Positions 12,248 through 23,740 of a stretch of 60,000 nucleotides of DNA are shown in pieces (positions within the stretch are counted from its first letter, which is position 1; every line of letters begins with the position of its first letter). The stretch lies in NCBI GenBank assembly GCA_009746045.1, contig RPFO01000312.1, forward strand, positions 2,229,279-2,289,278, given 5' to 3'. Below the pieces are notes generated by a model. It did not search any database and was not told the DNA's origin. It saw nothing but the letters and a program-made list of their open reading frames with translations. The translations under genes were made by a program, and so were the position numbers. This DNA comes from Mesostigma viride (lineage: Eukaryota; Streptophyta; Mesostigmatophyceae; Mesostigmatales; Mesostigmataceae).

Positions 12248-14838
12248 TTACGGCGCCGGGCGGTAAGGGCTCGGGCGGTGACCCCCAGGAGCGGAGCCCC
12301 CACGGCCATGCCCGCGCAGAGGTGCGGCCGGGCGTTGAGGCCCGTGGACACGCTCAGCCGGCGCGGCCTCAGCCGGCTCGGGAAGAGGCAGGCCATTGGC
12401 CTGGACTAGGGCGTGCTGGAAGGTGAGTTGCCGCTCGCCGGCGCGTGCATCATGGCGTTTGGCCAGGTTGACATCCCGCAGCGCCTCCAGTGGGAAAACG
12501 CTCAAGAAGGCGGCGAGGAACGTGTGTCGGGTGAGGGACACCGAACCTCCTGTCCAAATGATACCGCAGTGGTGGGTCCCGACGTACAAAGGATGCCATG
12601 GCCTGGTCGAGGACAGACCGGGCGCCCCATGGGTCCGTGAACTGTACGGCAGAGAACATCTCTGGCGGGAGCACGTGCCGATAAAACTCCGATAACTACA
12701 CCGGCTGATCCGCGTGAAACCGCGGATGTGCAGCACCTGCTTACGCCCCGTCCGTGGGCGCAGGGAGAAGTGGTCAGCGGATGAGATACGCCGCGATGCA
12801 ATCAGGTCTGCCTTCGTGGACGCGCAACCTTTGATGTACCTGGACGCAGATCGCGGTGAAGATCTCACGCCACCCTACGAACTGTTCATGCGATCGGTGG
12901 AGCTTGGCTCTAAGCTTCTCCCCGAGCAACCCCGCGCCCGACCAGCCCCGCTCTACCTGCGCGACGCCCGGGTGGTTGCCGCCCGGCTGGCGCTAGCGCA
13001 GGCCCGCCGCCGCGGGGAGGACCTGTACCCGTACCAGGAACGGCTTACTCAAGCATATACTGCCGCACATGCGGAGGAGGTGGAGACACTTGCCGCCGAA
13101 ATCAATCGCCACACGGCCGCCAACCAGCACAAGGCGGCATGGCGCTCTCTCGACCATCTCACCGGACGCCGGGAAACGCAACGGGCTGACATCCCAGGCA
13201 CCCCCAGTGAACGCCTTGAGATTTGGTTCAGCTCCCAGGCCAAACTATCAGGGGCCCCTGGCCCGCCCCCCCCGCTTGACCCCGCTGCAGCTGCACGCCC
13301 TGCGGCCAGCCGAGGCGGCCCCATTGAGCCCCCGCAGGCGCCCACCAGCGAGACGGACTACCTGGTCCCACCGCTCTCCGGCCCCTTGGTGGACGGCCCC
13401 CACGACGAGTGGACTCCCCAGGAATGGGCTGCTGCCATCTCCACCCTCCGCAATGATGCTGCCATGGGAGTGGACAATATTTCACCGGAGGTGGTTAAGA
13501 TGCCTGAGCTTGAGCCTTTCCTCCGGGGTGTTTGCAACCGGATTCTACGAGATGGCCTCCCCCCGCCGACGTATTGGAAGACCGCTGTCCGGGTCATGCT
13601 GTACAAGGGCAAGGGGTCCGCCGCGGATACCGGCAACTACCGCGGCGTATGCCTCCAAAGCTGCGTGCTGAAAGTCTTCATGCGTCTCCTGCTGAACCGC
13701 ATGCGCGCCAGCCTCGATCCCCACCTAGGTGAGTCCCAGATGGGCTTCCGTGTTGGTCGCAATTGTGTTATGGTCACTATTACCGCGCGCCGCCTGATCG
13801 AGGAAGTGGGCCGCCTGGCCCCCGGCCTCTTGCCATTGCTATTGATCTTCGTGGATTACACCAAGGCATTCGATACGGTTATATGGGACGCCCTGTGGGT
13901 GGTCCTTCACCTGTTCCGTGTCCCATCGTACATCGTTGAGATCATCCGCCAGTTCAGCTCGGATGAGGATTACATCCCCATCTAGTGCTTAACGGTTGGG
14001 GGATGATGCAGACGATATTTGTTTAAACTTTTGTGTAATTATTTTCTAATGAGATTAGCATAGTACTCCGTGGCATGATTTTGCGCATGACACGCAAGTA
14101 CTTACTTACCTGCATGGGCGCCGCCCGGGGTGTCCCCCGCGAGATCGTACATGATCCCGTCGATCACGTGGGTTGGGGCCACGATGCGGCGGCGCTCCGC
14201 AACCGGCACCGCCAGCGGCACGTCGACGTCAAGCTCCAGTAAGGACATGCCCTCCGGTTGCGCCAACTGAACGCCTAAGGTGGGATGCACCCTCACGCGG
14301 GCCCACACGAAACCCTGGGGGGCAGGCCCAGCATCGGCGCACATGACACGCACGCGAGCAATGGTGGCAGCCTGCGTACGCCGTAGAACCGTGGTTACAG
14401 TCGTGAAACGCCGGGGGCGCAGGACAGGGGCGGGCGGAATCGACCGAGGCACTGTGGTCGCGGCAGCGGGAGTAACCGATGCCGGGGCTTGCTGGGCTCC
14501 GAGGAGATGTTGCACCAAAGTGACTGCTGTCGCAACATCTCTTGCAGCATATGTGACTGCTGCTGGAAAAGCTCGACCAGCTGGGGGGTACTAGCCACGG
14601 CGGCCGCGTTGGGAGCGTGGGCTCCACCCGCCAGCGCAGGCAACGCACCAGCAACCTGCCCCTGAGCCGGCTCAGCTGCCGTCCGCGGCAGGGGGGCGCT
14701 GCCGGGAGCGGTTGGACCCATCGCGCCGCGCTCACCAACCCCTGAGTCGCCCGCAGAGGAACTGTTGTCATCTGCCACCGCAGGGGATGCATTTCCACCA
14801 CCGGCGGTATCCGCACCGAATAACTCGATGTCGCCCAT
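12248..14838 (-). pseudogene. Element B post-pol ORF, broken and split by a LINE
   Basis: The gene starts at MGDIELFGAD (14838), about 50 bp after the pol stop. A Ser/Pro/Ala-rich N-terminus leads to a coiled-coil-like stretch (LVELFQQQSHMLQEMLRQQS), then a frame change near 14525. The next segment includes GFVWARV...PTLGV. A LINE piece (12762-14114, TGGGCGC target) interrupts it. The left part ends with W-x2-G-x-V-x-L-T-x-H, A-F-L-x2-F-P and D-V-x-L...RHD (12556-12449), which aligns with the C-terminus of the post-pol ORF of element F (36410-36297). No known domain is recognised. Frameshifts occur on both sides of the LINE. Confidence 0.6.
12762..14114 (+). mobile_element. LINE fragment with reverse transcriptase motifs
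   Basis: An open frame running through to 13985 has the N-terminal half of a non-LTR RT: MGVDNISPE, MLYKGKGS, NYRGVCLQS, ESQMGFRVGRNC and LIFVDYTKAFDTV (motif A). It then stops. Shortly after, another frame reads DDADDICL (ADDI at 14008-14019), the motif C box, so the interval between A and C looks deleted. A TGGGCGC target repeat (12755-12761, 14115-14121) delimits it inside the post-pol ORF of element B. The 3' end lacks a poly-A tail. The segment 14028-14085 resembles 24500-24535. Confidence 0.7.
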
Positions 14839-14890
14839 GGACTCCTGGGGCGGGGCGGCCTGCATCAAGGCAATGCAAATGAAAGGAGCA

Positions 14891-15898
14891 TTACGCAAAA
14901 GGTAAGAGATGGGCCAGAATTATGCCAACCCTGCCCGGGCTTTGTACATACTCCTGTAGCAAGCGTGCACAGCCCGTGAGTCCAGCCTCAGCTACCCATG
15001 AGTGCTCTAGCTCTGTTTGGGAGAACTTCCACTTAAGGAGGTACTCGCGGCGGCGGCCTCGATTGCGGTGGGCTACAATGTCCTCCACCTCATCCTCGGG
15101 TTCGCCCGTCTCGGGGTTGAACTCCAAGGGGGCGGGTGCCATGACACGACCTGGGAAGGTGCTCTTGCGGTAAAGCTTAAGCTGGTCAACGTGGAAAACA
15201 TTGGACTTCAGCTGCCACGAGTCCGGGATGGCGACAGACACCATCACCTCATTGAACACCTTCTCCACCAGATACGGTCCAAGGAATAAGGGGCGGAGCT
15301 TGACCTTCAGGCTGTCCTCGAACTTGTGCGAGAAGCGGCCTTGGTGGGGGCCCTCAATTAAAACCAAGTCACCTGCTTCGATTGCAGGGGTGCGCCTGTC
15401 CAGGGTACTTTGGACTCGCGCCATGTACTTGGCACGCGCCTGACGTAGGCCACTTATGGCGCTGGAATGAGCTTGCACCATCCGTTGTACCAGCTCCCGC
15501 GCCCCTGCGACTGTGGAGCGTAGCTCCGTTGTCGTGGTGATGGCTGGGGCGGTCAAGAGATCGGTGGGAGTAAGGGGATGCCTGCCTGTATCAAGAAAGA
15601 ACGGGGTATACCCGTGGGCAGAATGGGGGGCATTATTGAGTGAAAACTCAATGAATCCCAGCACTTCGTCCCAATTCCTCCCGTCTCGATCCAGGTAGTG
15701 CCGCAGTGCCTCTTCCACCACCCGATTCACTCTCTCCACCATGTGAGAAGAGCTACTGTGATAGGCCGTACCCATAGACAACTTAGTCCCGACGACCTGA
15801 AAAAATGAGGTCCAAAATTTCGACGTGAACAGTTTGTCCTTGTCGGTGATAAATTGTCGGGGCATGCCATGGAGCCGGAACACATTGTTTAGGAACAA
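14891..15898 (-). pseudogene. pol: Element B integrase C-terminal half with chromodomain
   Basis: FITDKDKLFTSKF holds the second catalytic Asp and SSSHMVERVNRVVEE the Glu. GDLVLIEGPHQGRFSHKFE and LRPLFLGPYLVEKV form the GPY/F module. EDEVEDIVAHR ... REYLLKWKF ... ELEHSWVAE is a chromodomain, expected to bias integration to chromatin marks. This identifies a chromovirus. The upstream half of the integrase lies in another frame (15783-17447), so a frameshift sits near 15890-15910. Confidence 0.9.
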
Positions 15899-17470
15899 GT
15901 GGGTCTTCAGCCGTCAGGGTGGCCTTGCAGGGGATTAAATGGCATCTCCGCGTGAGCCGGTCCACCACTACCAGGATCTGAGCATTGCCCGCCTTGGTCT
16001 CTGGCAAGGGCCCAATGAAATCCATCATCACCGAGTCCCAAGGGAACATGGGGTCTGGAATTTCCTTTGGAACGCCCTGTTTGCCCGTATTCCGTGGCTT
16101 CATGTGCTGGCAGCTGTCACAGGTACTGACATACTCCCGCACATCACGAGCCATCTTAGGCCAATAGTAGGACCTCCGGGCCCTCGCTAACAGCCTATCC
16201 TGGCCTTGGTGTCCCCCCAAGACGGAGTCATGTAACTCAAATAATACCTCGGCGCGGCATATTTGGGGGACATACAAGCGCCATGAGTCTTGACGGGCCG
16301 CCTGGCCACTGACATTCACGTAAAGGAACCCGTTTTGAAACTTGGCTGGGTAGCCGTCCATGCTCTGAGGGCGGGCAGCTATGGCTTCATTTGCCTTGTC
16401 CTCAGTGACCGTGAAGCGCGAGATGAGGCGCTCTAGGTCCGAGCTGATGACGACCGTTGTTGCAGTATTTGCCAACGTGAATGCCTCTCCAACGGGCTGC
16501 ATTGGAGGGTAGACTCCTGTCGCCGGCACCATATGGCTGTACGGGGCCGAAGTCCTTCCCCCCCCTGCGGCTGCGCACGTGCCCTCACGTGCAGGGGTGC
16601 TGCCGGCAAGGCGCCCGGAATGGTCAACAGTGTCAACCTCCGCGGTTGTGGCGCCACAGAAGAGGAAGGGGCTCATCGGGTCGCTCAAGCGGTCGCCAAA
16701 GGGGGCGACGGGACCATGGGAGGGGATCAACGTCGTGGCAAAAACGTTAAGATCCTCATAAAACCAATAGTCGGGGCGACGCGACAGGGCGTCAGGGACC
16801 GTGTTGTCAAGGCCCTTGACATATTCGATCTTGAACGGACCGAACTGTGCCAAATATTCAAGCCAACGGGCTTGGCGTGGCGTAAGCGTGGGCTGCGTCA
16901 ACAAGTGCGTGAGGGGCCGATGGTCGGTCTGGATGATCAAGCGGTACGGGTCCGCAGGGTCGGGTTCGGCCATGGCCACGTTGAACTGAGCACCCAGAAG
17001 ATGGTGCCGCCAAGTATGGCAACAGTACACCACGGCCAACAACTCTTGCTGATGGACCGGGTAATTTCTTTCGGCCGGGATCATCGTCCGGGAGATATAC
17101 TCGACCGGTTGGAGACCGAGACCATGGTCTTGGAGCAGCACACCGCCAATAGCAACCTTGCTAGAATCGCTATTGACCACGAATGGCTTGGTGGGATCCG
17201 GAAGGATGAGGACAGGCGCAGTGGCGAGCCTGGCCTTCAGCAGGTCAAAGGCCTGTTGACACAGACCTGACCATTCCCACGGTACGTCCTTCTTGAGGAG
17301 GTGAGTAAGTGGGGCCGCAATGGTCGCGAAACGCGGGATGAAGCGGCGATAATACGATACCAAGCCCAAGAAGCTGCGCAAGGCGCGAACATTCGCGGGA
17401 ACAGGCCACTGTTGGACGGCGGCGACCTTATCGGGGTCCGTGGACACGCCCTTGTCCGAGAGAATGTGGC
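15783..17470 (-). pseudogene. pol: Element B RNase H and integrase N-terminal half
   Basis: RT thumb/connection (VRALRSFLGLVSYYRRFIPRF) and Ty3 RNase H (KPFVVNSDSSKVAIGGVLLQ, RNYPVHQQELLAVVYCCHTW, IIQTDHRPLTHLL, VPDALSRR) are followed by the integrase zinc finger (ELHDSVLGGHQGQDR ... TCDSCQHMK) and WDSVMMDFIGPLPET with the first catalytic Asp. The order is standard for Ty3. A frame break with the RT lies at about 17450-17470. Confidence 0.9.
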
Positions 17471-18047
17471 CTAAAAGGGGACGCTGCGGCCTGATTCTAC
17501 CTTGCTGCGGCGGGCGGACAGTTTGTTATCCGCCATGATCTGCAAAACCGCGGCAACATCCTCCAAGTGCTCATCGAACGTGCGAGAGAAAATGAGGATG
17601 TCATCCAAGTAGATGGCCACGCAGGTGCGTTTGTACGGCTGCGTCCCCGGGTCCCACGGGATAGTCGGGTCGCGCAGGTCTGCCGAGACCTGGGGCAGCC
17701 GACTACTAGTGCCCATCACCGACCTAAAGAGGTGGTTCATGAGCATCTGAAAAGAGGCAGGGCTGTTACACAAGCCCATGGCCGCCACGCGGAATTGGTA
17801 ATGGCCAAAAGGCGTGGCAAAGGCTGTTTTATGGCAATCTTCGGGGGCGTTCCGAAGTTGCCAAAAACCGTCGGCACAATCGAGCACCGTAAAGTACTTT
17901 GCGCCCTCCACCTTATTAAATATATCATCGATGCGGGGGAGGGGATACTTGGACTTCACGGTGATCGCATTGAGTTTGCGATAATCCGTAACCAGACGCC
18001 ACTTCCCATTGGGTTTGGGCACCAGCAACACGCCCGCGCTGTAAGGG
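17471..18047 (-). pseudogene. pol: Element B reverse transcriptase core
   Basis: VLLVPKPNGKWRLVTDYRKLN, YPLPRIDDIF, FTVLDCADGFWQL (motif A), FRVAAMGLCNSPASFQ and CVAIYLDDILIFSRT (YLDD catalytic motif) give a full Ty3 fingers-palm region. Its upstream partner (GLIEPSNSP at about 19165) is separated by the TIR element 18048-19159. Removing that and one AGGG gives NSPYSAGVLL, the sequence present intact in element F. Confidence 0.92.
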
Positions 18048-19159
18048 TGTCGCGTTTGCGTGCCATATCATCCTGGACTGGTCATTACCGCTACTTGGAA
18101 TGCATCCACTATCAGCAGTAATCATGTGTGAGATATGCCACCTTAAAATGAGAATGAAAGGTGCGGTCCTTTATGGCACCGCCACCTTCATGACAGGCAA
18201 TCCGGCCCAACCAGCCGATTCTTGAGACCATGCTTTATCATCAAAGCAACCAAAAGACCTTTCAATTCCAATGAGATACATGACGAATTACAAAGACTGT
18301 CGAGTTGTAATGTTGTAGTTATAAGAGCAGCTGTGAGGTCCCTTGGTTGACGCCACTGCAGGCCCCTTGTGGCGGCAGTGCGCGTGTGTTCCCGACCTAG
18401 TTCCTACTGGCATTCTTGCCAACGACGACCAGGGTGCCCGAAGGCCCTGTCCCTTGTCTCGTTCTCAGTCTTACACACATTCAAAACCAATTCATTGTCA
18501 TATCCGTCAGTCCATCCTCATGGCAACTGACTGCATGCAACCACTCACGGGGGCTGCTCCGGGCTGCTCGAACTATTTCACCCCATGAAGACAACAAACC
18601 AGTTGTGAGGGAGAGAAACGGACGAACAACGACCACCATGGTTCGTTGCTCATCCTTCTATACTGCTCAAAGCTCAAGCCTGGCGGCTGGCGCCACTAAC
18701 GCCACTTTAGACATCAGCCAATCATAACATTGTCTAATTTCCGACAAGCTAAACTTCAAGCTTTATCTGTCAAGCGAACACAAATATACAAGGGCAAATC
18801 TATCGGCCATGCCAGGCACCACCTGGGGCTTCCTTGCATTTGTGTCTGGTGTCCCACGTTGAAATCCTGAAATTGCACAGCTGCTCAGTGCCTCGCCGGC
18901 TTGCTGTGTACCAGCATTCGGCAAACTGCCCTTGTGACGAATGTCAGTGAAATTCAGGTCCGCCCAAAAGTTCCGTCAGCAAATTCAGCGGACTTGGCGC
19001 GTGAGTACAACTGAGATCGATCCGCGGCGTCAGTACCGGGCCGCGGTATAGCAACCCGCACAAGGCTGCGGACGTCAGAATTACGCTAAAATCTGGTAGC
19101 TACTCGTACCATGGTAGCTAAAATCTGAATTGCGGACGTGATAGATCACGGACGCGACA
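18048..19159. mobile_element. Non-autonomous TIR element with AGGG target duplication
   Basis: 1112 bp with ends TGTCGCGT and ACGCGACA, flanked by AGGG (18044-18047, 19160-19163). Removing it with one AGGG restores the RT reading frame of element B exactly. Beyond the first eight bases the termini diverge (TTGCGTG against CCGTG). No transposase or conserved frame inside. The superfamily is uncertain. Confidence 0.75.
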
Positions 19160-20104
19160 AGGGCTATTGCTGGGCTCGATCAAGCCGGCCTCCAACAAGC
19201 CGACCAAGATCTTCTTGAGCTCTGCCAACTCCACGGGCCCCATGCGAAAAATGGGTGAGGTGGTAGGTGGGTGCCCCTCCTGCAAATGAATGCGGTGGAG
19301 CACCGGTCTGGCTGGGGGAAACGTAGGTGTTTTCTCCTCAAACACGGCTGAATACTGATCGAGCACTGCGTTGAGTCGTTTCACCTCGTCTTCCAACAAG
19401 TCCATGCCAAGCAAGTTTAACGAAACTCCAGCCTGTGCATGCTGGGCGCTGGGCCCGCGCGCAGGGGCAAGGGCGTCCAGACGAATGGAGTAAACGGGAG
19501 GAGGCTGCCGGGCTCTCATCATCCGCTTGAACCCCCTTTTGGACATGAGAATGTCCGCAAGGCGACGACGGTCACTCTTGAGGGCAGGCGTGTCATCGGT
19601 GATGGTCATGCCGTTGGCCGCATACTGCCGCTCAGGTAACCAGAATGACCCATCTGGGAAGTGGGTAACCATGGTACCAAAAGAGACGGTCACCTTGGAT
19701 ATGTGCAGCCAGTCAATCCCTAGGATGATATCAGCCGCTTGTAAGGGAATGACCGTGGCGCGAATGGGCACGCTGGTGCCTTGTACGATAGGGGCCAAGT
19801 CCACATAGCCCGGGGACGGCTGAGTGTAGCCATCCGAGTATCGCACGAGCCGAGCAATGGTATGGGGAGTCGGGGTTACTCCCAGGCGCTGCACTATGGC
19901 CTCACTGACGAAGGTGGTAGCCGCACCACTGTCAATGAGGACCTTGATGCCCTCCAAACAACGCCCAGAGCCCTGGGGGTCTGGTAGGCTTCCAGTGAAG
20001 AGGAGTAGTTGCCGCGGGCCTTCGCTAGGCTCCGCTTGCCATTCCTGGGTCTCTGTCACCACTGTGGTCATTACATGGTAACAAAACTTGGGTGACTTGT
20101 TCAT
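19160..20104 (-). pseudogene. pol: Element B protease and RT N-terminus
   Basis: VLIDSGAATTFVSEAIVQRL is the retropepsin active site (DSG) and ADIILGIDWLH the second protease motif. After a linker, the start of the RT follows: AVFEEKTPTFPPARPVLHRI, SPIFRMGPVELAELKKIL and GLIEPSNSP. The frame then enters the inserted TIR element and stops. It is preceded by gag in a different frame. Confidence 0.88.
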
Positions 20105-20143
20105 GGCCGGGTAAGGTGTCGCCCGGAGTGCCCTCCCGGCCTC

Positions 20144-23061
20144 TCAGTCCAACGCCTCTCCTGCAGGCCCCTCGTCCACCGGTGTGCCTCGCAGGTGGCC
20201 GGATGCGGCCGCGGAAGAGCCATCATCAGGCTCGGCCGCGTCGGCGGCATCCAGTTGGTTGAGGGCATGCCCAGCTTGCTGGTAGGCGCTTGGGGGCGCC
20301 TTGGTTGGGTTGTTGGTACAGCCGGGGCTGTTGGCGCGCTTGTTGCAAGCGTCGGGCACGCTCACCCGCACTGGGAGCTGTGCGCATGTTTCGCGCCGGT
20401 GGTGGCCTCGAGGCCATTTGCGGGGAGGCCGCTTGGAAGTTGTTGCGTTGCACAGGCGGGGCCTGGTCCAGCGGAGGGAGATCAGGGCACTCGCGTTTGA
20501 TGTGCCCCACGCGGTTGCAGTGGTAGCACTGAATCCGGGAAGTGTCCAAGGCATTAATGTCCAGGACCTTGCACTGTAGCTCATCCACCCACACGGGGGC
20601 GAATCCCAGCTCATTGAGTTCCAGTGCATTCACGCGGGGTTTTGGGGTCCGCTGCACCAAGGGAGCTATCTCAGTTAGGTTAATATTGTGCGGAAACCTT
20701 TTGCCACTTGGGCTTCTCAGGTTGTGAACTTGAGTGTCCGGCGAGTGGTTATCGCCGGTAATATTGTGCGGAACCTGAGAAGCCCAAGTGGCAAAAGGTT
20801 TCCGCACAATATTAACCTAACTAAAACCTAGCCTCTTGGGGCGAGGACGAATCACTAGGCTCGGAACACCCGTAGATATGAATATGATCGAATATAAGCA
20901 TCTCGTTGGTGCAAATATCGATATGAATATGATCGAATATGAGCATCTCCTTGGTGCGCATATGATTAGAGCCGGGTGCCAAATCGGAACGAATTATTCC
21001 CCAAATAATTCGCTTCCGAGTGGATTCGAACCTGCGCCCCGCAAGGATCCAGGTCTTAGTTAGGTTAATATTGTGCGGAAACCTTTTGCCACTTGGGCTT
21101 CTCAGGTTCCGCACAATATTACCGGCGATAACCACTCGCCGGACACTCAAGTTCACACCGGTGTGAACTTGAGTGTCCGGCGAGTGGTTATCGCCGGTAA
21201 TATTGTGCGGAACCTGAGAAGCCCAAGTGGCAAAAGGTTTCCGCACAATATTAACCTAACTAATACCTGGATCCTTGCGGGGCGCAGGTTCGAATCCACT
21301 CGGAAGCGAATTATTTGGGGAATAATTCGTTCCGATTTGGCACCCGGCTCTAATCATATGCGCACCAAGGAGATGCTCATATTCGATCATATTCATATCG
21401 ATATTTGCACCAACGAGATGCTTATATTCGATCATATTCATATCTACGGGTGTTCCGAGCCTAGTGATTCGTCCTCGCCCCAAGAGGCTAGGTTTTAGTT
21501 AGGTTAATATTGTGCGGAAACCTTTTGCCACTTGGGCTTCTCAGGTTCCGCACAATATTACCGGCGATAACCACTCGCCGGACACTCAAGTTCACACCGG
21601 TGTGAACTTGAGTGTCCGGCGAGTGGTTATCGCCGGTAATATTGTGCGGAACCTGAGAAGCCCAAGTGGCAAAAGGTTTCCGCACAATATTAACCTAACT
21701 ATCTTCGCTAGGTAGGTCTTGATGTCCTGCAGGTTCCATTGAGCCCAGGAGAGGTGGGCGAATTTCCGCTTCACCTCATCCCGGAATTCGGGTTGCAAGC
21801 CCTCATAGAACCTTGCCAAGGCTTCTGGGCCCATCAGGTCATCAACCCGCCCAGCTAGAAGCTCGAACTTGGTCATATATTCCCGATAGCTCAGGTTCCC
21901 CTGCTTGAACGCCCCAAAAGCCTCCCGGTCCAGCTTGTCTTGGTCGGGTGGCAGGTACTTGGCCCGTGCTTGCCGAAATAATTCCGCCAAGCTGCTGGGG
22001 AAGCCATTGGCCAGGGCGCTTTCGCAATGGAGAGCTTGTCTCACATCGGGAGCCAGTGCCTCGCTGGACACCAGCTTGACCTTGATATCCTCGTCGTCCA
22101 AGAGCTTGCGATTGTATGTCTCCCAGATGTCGATCTTCTGAGACACTGCAATCTCCCAAGCCTCAAACTCTTGGTATAGGAGCAGTCGGGTTTAAACTTA
22201 GGAATATCCGACAGCTTGGGCAACGGTGGTAGTCGCCCTGCATGGTGAGTATCATCGTCATGATGGCCCATGATACTCGCGGGTCTCCCGGGCCCGGCCA
22301 CACCTTGCGAGGTGTGCACACGCGGGTAACCTGCCGGGGGGCCGGCTGCACTCATCCTCACCCGGGTGCTCATACCCATGTGGGTAGTGGGTGCGGCTTG
22401 CATGATGATGGGCGGCGGTGGCCGCTGGGTGCTGCGCTCGTGGGTCACCCGGAGCCAGGCGGTCGTAGGCTGAGTTGGGGAGGGGAATCGCCTCCCCTGC
22501 GACCCCGAAGGAAGACCGACCGGTCCGTGCGGTGCCCTGTCCCTGCCCAGCCATTGGCGAGGCATGGCCGAAGGGGCTAGCCCCAAGGGGTCCAGGCGCA
22601 TGATAGGACGCCCAATTCGCAGCACGGCGAGACCGCGATCGGCTATCATACAAGGGTGGCGCTGGGGCGCTGCTGGGCCAAGTGGCCAATGTAGGTTGCG
22701 GCAGCACCGTAGGCAGGGCCCCACTCCTACCGTAGTGCAGGGTAACATTATTCCCCTGCGCCCCCGCGCCGGCTCCTACACCAAGGGCCGGACCCGCCGA
22801 CAATCCCGCGATGGATGTTCCACTTGGTGGTCCATTAAGGGGATTCAATACAGGGCTATCAGGTGGTGCACCGGCAGCCGCCGAGGAATTCCCTCCCAAA
22901 CGTGGGGTTTGTGCTGGGGATGACCCCCTAGAGCCACGCTCACTACTCGGGCGTGAGTGATTTTGGGTAGCTCTCTCTGCCGCCTCGAGTGCTGCCACGA
23001 GGGAAGGGGCAGGAGAGAAGCGATGGGCCTCTCGTCGCCCTCGCTCAATACCGTCAGCCAT
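20144..23061 (-). pseudogene. gag: Element B gag, split by the palindromic insertion
   Basis: The N-terminus (MADGIERGRREAH, from 23061) is long and Pro/Ala/Gly-rich. The capsid-like retrotransposon-gag domain (about 22159-21700) has KIDIWETYNRKLL, SLAELFRQARAKYLPP and FYEGLQPEFRDEVKRKFAHL. It runs to KTYLAKI, where the 20672-21698 insertion interrupts it. It then continues APLVQRTPKPRVNALEL and the zinc knuckle CYHCNRVGHIKREC. Removing the insertion with one CTATCT copy gives YLAKIAPLV in frame. A frameshift separates the N-terminal and capsid parts near 22200. Confidence 0.85.
20672..21698. mobile_element. Composite palindromic (foldback-like) element
   Basis: Three copies of a self-complementary module lie at 20672-20820 (internally deleted), about 21057-21260 and about 21494-21698. 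They are separated by two copies of a ~236-bp unit in inverted order, so the whole is a palindrome of palindromes centred at 21160/21161 (CACCGGTG). Module ends read TTAGGTTAATATTGTGCGG and its complement. CTATCT flanks the insertion (20666-20671, 21699-21704); an imperfect 9-bp reading is possible. Removal restores the gag frame. Mirror-image small frames are by-products of symmetry. Superfamily not identified; MULE-like or foldback are options. Confidence 0.85.
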
Positions 23062-23727
23062 CGCGTGGTGGCTGGTAAAGTGTGAAACAATGTGCCTTTA
23101 GTCTTGGCAGGATGATAAATTAATAATAATCCTCACTCACACCCACAGCTTCCAAACAGGTTACACAATGCTCTAACAAGGGGGGTAGGGCATGTTCCTT
23201 GTTAGCCTGCAATGTACCTGGTTGTCCATGCGAATCCGCTGGAAGCGCAGTCCCTTGAACGACCGGTGCTGGAATAGATCCGTGGAAGCGTCCTCTCGGG
23301 CACTGTCACGCGAACCGGGTCACGGGGACCGAGCACCAAAATACGTCAATTAAAGGACGTGAGATATTCCTGCAGGTTGCCGGAGCTGACAGTATATATC
23401 CCAGATATAGGGTGTGAGGCAGTGGCCAAGACGCCAAATAATGCGTGAAATCGCAACCCACAAAGCGTTTCTGTTTAAAGCACGCAATATAAGGAGATCC
23501 GTTTCCGGACGAATCCCTTAGGTCAACCGGACAAGGCCAGGTTGGGGCGTGCAGGAACCGCAATATGGGTATAACGAGTATGGACAGTTAGGATTGTGGG
23601 GATCCCACCCCCACAATGAATTACTGCAAGCGGAATTAGTAAGGGTTCCGGCCCTTATATAATTCCGTTGCTGATCCGGATCAGATTACAGAAAAACGGG
23701 ACGGGATAGAGGCCACTAGGAAAGTTT

Positions 23728-23739
23728 CCTCCGATACCA
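23728..23739 (-). promoter_or_regulatory. Element B primer-binding site
   Basis: One base after the 5' LTR, the minus strand reads TGGTATCGGAGG, close to the TGGTATCAGAGC methionine-initiator-type site known from many LTR elements. Copia element D has the identical 12-mer at its primer-binding position (31189-31200). Confidence 0.75.
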
Positions 23740-23740
23740 G

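Noticed and set aside
12714-12761. Methionine start of the LINE RT frame at 12714
   Set aside because: It lies left of the inferred LINE boundary (12762), in element B sequence read on the wrong strand.
16433-17270. Plus-strand frames opposite element B pol
   Set aside because: They are antisense shadows of the RNase H region with no motifs.
20821-21498. Duplicate 141-aa and 75-aa frames on opposite strands
   Set aside because: They mirror each other because the element is palindromic. No protein features.
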